NCBI GenBank assembly: GCA_047616325.1
Contig: JBLHGN010000166.1
Span: 1 to 7,987 of the forward strand
From: JBLHGN01 sp047616325
Lineage (GTDB): Bacteria; Pseudomonadota; Gammaproteobacteria; Pseudomonadales; Cellvibrionaceae
DNA: 7,987 bases
Direction of reading: 5' to 3'
In this document: piece after piece, positions 5,708-7,987 of the stretch
How the letters are laid out: the number at the start of each line of letters is the position of its first letter
How positions within the stretch are numbered: the first letter of the stretch is position 1
Position numbers and translations under genes: made by a program
The notes under the pieces: model-generated
Databases searched by the model: none
What the model saw: only the letters and a program-made list of their open reading frames with translations
What the model was told of the DNA's origin: nothing

Positions 5708-6361
5708 TTAGGCCTTTAGTGTCTGTTTGGGGTTGCGGCGCAGAGGAAAGCAAGTTTTGCATATTGGGCAAACTGTGCCGTCGCAGCCGCTAGCAGAGCA
5801 GAATTCGCGCGCGTAATAAATAATTTGCAAATGCAGCGTATTCCAATGCTCTTTCGGAAATAGGCGTTTTAGGTCTAGTTCTGTTTGCACCACGTTTTTA
5901 CCCGAAGTTAAACCCCAGCGTTGAGCTAGCCGATGAATATGTGTGTCAACTGCGAATGCGGGAATACCGAAGGCTTGCGACATTACCACGCTGGCGGTTT
6001 TGTGTCCCACGCCAGGCAAAGTTTCCAGCGCGTTCAAATCGGCGGGTACGCGAGCGTCAAATTCGGTTACTAAAATTTCCGATAATTTTTGAATCGCCTT
6101 TCCCTTTTTTAACGACAAACCACAGGGCCGAATTATTGCTTGAATGTCATCAACGCGTTGCTTTGCCATGTCGATGGCATTGTCGGCCAGGGCCCAAAGC
6201 TTGGGCGTTACCTGGTTGACACGTTCGTCAGTACACTGTGCCGAGAGTAAAACAGCCACCAGTAAAGTATATTCATCGCAATGTTTTAACGGCACTGGCG
6301 GATTGGGGTAGCGCTTGGCAAGCTCCTCAAGAATATAGTGTACGCGTTCTCGCTTGAACAT
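5708..6361 (-). CDS. nth: Endonuclease III (Nth) with atypical cysteine cluster
   Basis: Nth is a bifunctional DNA glycosylase and AP lyase that removes oxidised pyrimidines in base excision repair. The 217-aa protein has LLVAVLLSAQCTD (33-45), the helix-hairpin-helix LPGVGHKTASVV (115-126) with catalytic Lys121, and VDTHIHRLAQRWG (138-150) with catalytic Asp139; these match E. coli Lys120 and Asp138. The C-terminus differs from the usual 4Fe-4S pattern C-x6-C-x2-C-x5-C: cysteines fall at 188, 193, 198, 201 and 204. Also, HGR before the first cysteine is replaced by YAR. The body (RPCGLSLKKGKAI, GHKTASVVMSQAFG) resembles, from memory, an Nth subgroup common in planctomycetes and relatives rather than the enteric rnf-linked Nth. 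The start is ATG at 6361 with a weak Shine-Dalgarno, 42 bp after dapC, so it may be cotranscribed with dapC. Confidence 0.93.
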   Translation of the reverse strand: MFKRERVHYILEELAKRYPNPPVPLKHCDEYTLLVAVLLSAQCTDERVNQVTPKLWALADNAIDMAKQRVDDIQAIIRPCGLSLKKGKAIQKLSEILVTEFDARVPADLNALETLPGVGHKTASVVMSQAFGIPAFAVDTHIHRLAQRWGLTSGKNVVQTELDLKRLFPKEHWNTLHLQIIYYAREFCSASGCDGTVCPICKTCFPLRRNPKQTLKA

Positions 6362-6403
6362 AGGGGGAATTGCTTTTGTGAGTTTGGGTGGATTAATTAT
6401 TAG

Positions 6404-7603
6404 CTAGCCTATTTCCACAAAACGTTTTATCCGCGTGGCCGCTTCTATGCATTCATCTAATGATGCCACCAAAGCCATTCTAATACGGTTTTTACCAGGA
6501 TTGCCCTGTGCCGTATCGCGAGCTAAAAATGAACCAGGGAGCACGGTGACGTTTTCCTGCAAGAATAATTGACGGGTGAATTCTGTATCACTTATGGGGG
6601 TTTCTGGCCACAAATAAAAACTAGCCTCGGGAATGCTAACAGGAAGTGCACCCTGCAATATTTCTGTAACCGCGATAAATTTTTCTCGATACAGCGTTCT
6701 ATTTTCTCTTACATGAATTTCATCCCGCCAGGCTTGCGTGCTAGCCAACTGATTGTGCACAGGCATAGCGCAGCCATGGTAGGTTCTGTAAAGTAAAAAC
6801 TGTTTAATTATTCTCTCGTCACCGGCAACAAAACCCGAGCGCATGCCCGGCAAGTTGGAGCGCTTTGATAAACTGTGAAATACGACACAGCGCTCGTACT
6901 GGTTGCGCTCAAGTTCTCGGCACGCCTGAAGCAGCCCTGCAGGAGGCTTTTTTTCGTCAAAATATAGCTCTGAATAGCACTCGTCGCTGGCGATAATAAA
7001 GTTGTATTTGTCTGCCAGTGAAATAAGAGCTTTATATTGTTGAGAATTCATAACCGCACCGGATGGGTTCCCAGGCGAGCAAACAAACAGTAGTTGACAT
7101 TGTTGCCATACGGCGGGGTCTACCGCGTCGAAATTGGGCACAAATTTATTTTTTTGGTCGCAATTTAAAAAATGCGGCTCTGCTCCGGCGAGCAGAGCAG
7201 CCCCTTCGTAAATTTGATAGAAAGGGTTGGGCATAACAATTTTTTTACGACTATTACTTTGGTCGAAAATGGTCTGAACAAAAGCGAATAAAGCTTCTCT
7301 AGTACCATTGACGGGCAATATATGTGCATCGGGAGTGAGTGAGCCGTCGACAAGGTCAAAGCGTAGGCTCGCCCACTGGGAAATGGCGCAGCGAAGTTCG
7401 TCAGTACCTTTGGTGGAAGGGTAATTTGAGACCCTCGCTAGGTTATCATTGAGACTTTGTAAAATAAATGCCGGTGGCTGGTGTTTTGGTTCTCCAATGG
7501 AAAGAGATATATGGGTCTGCTCAGATTGTGAGCCCGTGCCACCCAATAGCTGTGCAAGTTTTTCAAAAGGGTAGGGCTGTAGGCGTTGTAAGTAGCGATT
7601 CAT
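6404..7603 (-). CDS. dapC: Succinyldiaminopimelate aminotransferase DapC
   Basis: DapC is a pyridoxal-phosphate aminotransferase (fold type I, class I/II) that uses glutamate to aminate N-succinyl-2-amino-6-ketopimelate, the step between DapD and DapE. The 399-aa protein begins MNRYLQRLQPYPFEKL, very like pseudomonad DapC. Key sites are SIGEPKH (35-41), LPVNGTREALFAF (96-108), NPFYQIYEGAALLAG (126-140), SPGNPSG (176-182, Asn179), ASDECYSELYFDE (205-217, Asp207 and Tyr210), HSLSKRSNLPG (243-253, PLP lysine Lys247), TYHGCAMPV (274-282) and RIRMALV (373-379, Arg375 for the substrate carboxylate). ATG at 7603 is preferred over an in-frame TTG at 7633, because the family starts at that point and the TTG falls inside an inverted repeat. 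Neither has a clear Shine-Dalgarno. It follows glnD by 80 bp, an order also known in pseudomonads, and precedes nth. Confidence 0.95.
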   Translation of the reverse strand: MNRYLQRLQPYPFEKLAQLLGGTGSQSEQTHISLSIGEPKHQPPAFILQSLNDNLARVSNYPSTKGTDELRCAISQWASLRFDLVDGSLTPDAHILPVNGTREALFAFVQTIFDQSNSRKKIVMPNPFYQIYEGAALLAGAEPHFLNCDQKNKFVPNFDAVDPAVWQQCQLLFVCSPGNPSGAVMNSQQYKALISLADKYNFIIASDECYSELYFDEKKPPAGLLQACRELERNQYERCVVFHSLSKRSNLPGMRSGFVAGDERIIKQFLLYRTYHGCAMPVHNQLASTQAWRDEIHVRENRTLYREKFIAVTEILQGALPVSIPEASFYLWPETPISDTEFTRQLFLQENVTVLPGSFLARDTAQGNPGKNRIRMALVASLDECIEAATRIKRFVEIG

Positions 7604-7619
7604 ATGTGCACGGGTGTTG

Positions 7620-7639
7620 TTTAATTGTGTCAAATTAAA
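7620..7639. promoter_or_regulatory. Operator-like palindrome upstream of dapC
   Basis: TTTAATT (7620-7626) and AATTAAA (7633-7639) form a perfect 7-bp inverted repeat around a six-base spacer, 16 bp upstream of the dapC start. Read on the minus strand it contains a consensus -35 hexamer TTGACA (7633-7628). No good -10 follows at 16-18 bp. It could be a regulator-binding site, a chance AT-rich palindrome, or part of an unrecognised promoter. Confidence 0.35.
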
Positions 7640-7683
7640 AGAATGGTTTAATCCGGCGAGATATTGCTTGGTTTCTCGTCAGT

Positions 7684-7987
7684 TCAAATAGCGAGATCCT
7701 GTTCGACATGTAAGTCGAGTCTACGGCAAATTTCTGTCTGCAGGTTTGAGCATACCTTAGGGTCCCCCAGAGGGTTGCCGTCAAGATCGGTAATGAAAAA
7801 TATATCTTCTACACGCTCACCTAACGTGGAAATTTTTGCATTTTGCATTTGAATGTCAAACTGCATAAAAATTTGTGCGATAGTTGCAAGTAAGCCGTGC
7901 CTGTCTGGGCTTATAACTTCCAGAACTGTAAAACCGCGTGTAATGTCATTGCTTAAGCGTGTTCGTGTCGGAATGCGGAATTGTTTT
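7684..7987 (-). CDS. glnD: GlnD, C-terminal ACT domain (5' part outside the window)
   Basis: GlnD is the bifunctional uridylyltransferase/uridylyl-removing enzyme that senses glutamine and modifies PII proteins (GlnB, GlnK), setting nitrogen-assimilation activity. Only the last 100 residues are visible, in a frame open to the right edge, ending at TGA 7686-7684. They form the final ACT domain, the type of module that binds glutamine in this protein: TVLEVISPDRHGLLATIAQI at 20-39, MQNAKISTLGERVEDIFFIT at 47-66 and DLDGNPLGDPKVC at 67-79. The tail ending EQDLAI is typical of the gammaproteobacterial protein. The nucleotidyltransferase and HD domains would lie beyond the window. It is upstream of dapC on the same strand, and read-through into dapC is possible because no T-tract terminator is visible in the 80-bp gap. 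Confidence 0.93.
   Translation of the reverse strand, partial: KQFRIPTRTRLSNDITRGFTVLEVISPDRHGLLATIAQIFMQFDIQMQNAKISTLGERVEDIFFITDLDGNPLGDPKVCSNLQTEICRRLDLHVEQDLAI

Noticed and set aside
5665..5717. AAAGGCC and GGCCTTT inverted repeat spanning the nth stop codon, a possible terminator.
   Set aside because: The arms are 39 bases apart and no T tract follows on the minus strand; too weak to call.
7657..7678. CGAGA/TCTCG hairpin just after the glnD stop.
   Set aside because: Only five base pairs with a 12-base loop and no T run on the transcribed strand.

Overview
The window looks like chromosomal housekeeping DNA from a gammaproteobacterium. The proteins resemble Pseudomonas and marine Cellvibrionales (Saccharophagus/Teredinibacter type) homologues. 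The main pointers are the long pseudomonad-type DapD (343 aa), a pseudomonad-type DapC next to the glnD 3' end, and an RsmJ orthologue. The placement is inferred from remembered protein similarity, since no search was possible. I see no mobile element, CRISPR array, tRNA or rRNA, and no gene-free stretch longer than about 220 bp.

Left edge, + strand: the C-terminal domain of a TonB-family protein (truncated by the window edge), an intrinsic terminator, then rsmJ (16S rRNA m2G1516 methyltransferase). rsmJ converges on a long minus-strand block that fills the rest of the window.

Minus strand, in transcription order from the right edge: 3' end of glnD (PII uridylyltransferase), dapC, nth (endonuclease III), a 218-bp gap with a candidate promoter and a short tandem repeat, yffB (ArsC/Spx-like), dapD, dapE, moaC, moaD, moaE and a small two-helix membrane protein whose start overlaps the end of moaE.

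Two pathways dominate. DapD, DapC and DapE carry out the three consecutive succinylase steps from tetrahydrodipicolinate to LL-diaminopimelate, which feeds lysine and peptidoglycan. MoaC makes cyclic pyranopterin monophosphate, and MoaD plus MoaE form molybdopterin synthase; moaA, needed upstream, is not in the window. GlnD is the nitrogen sensor of the PII system.

I found no convincing new multigene system. Points worth a second look are an Nth with a non-canonical cysteine cluster, a Lys-to-Asn change in the conserved C-terminal motif of MoaC, the unrecognised membrane protein coupled to moaE, the moaE start whose Shine-Dalgarno-like sequence lies in the moaD diglycine codons, a perfect hairpin between dapE and moaC, and an operator-like palindrome upstream of dapC. 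Several genes have an in-frame TTG upstream of the likelier start; I chose starts by ribosome-binding sites and by alignment to remembered homologues.
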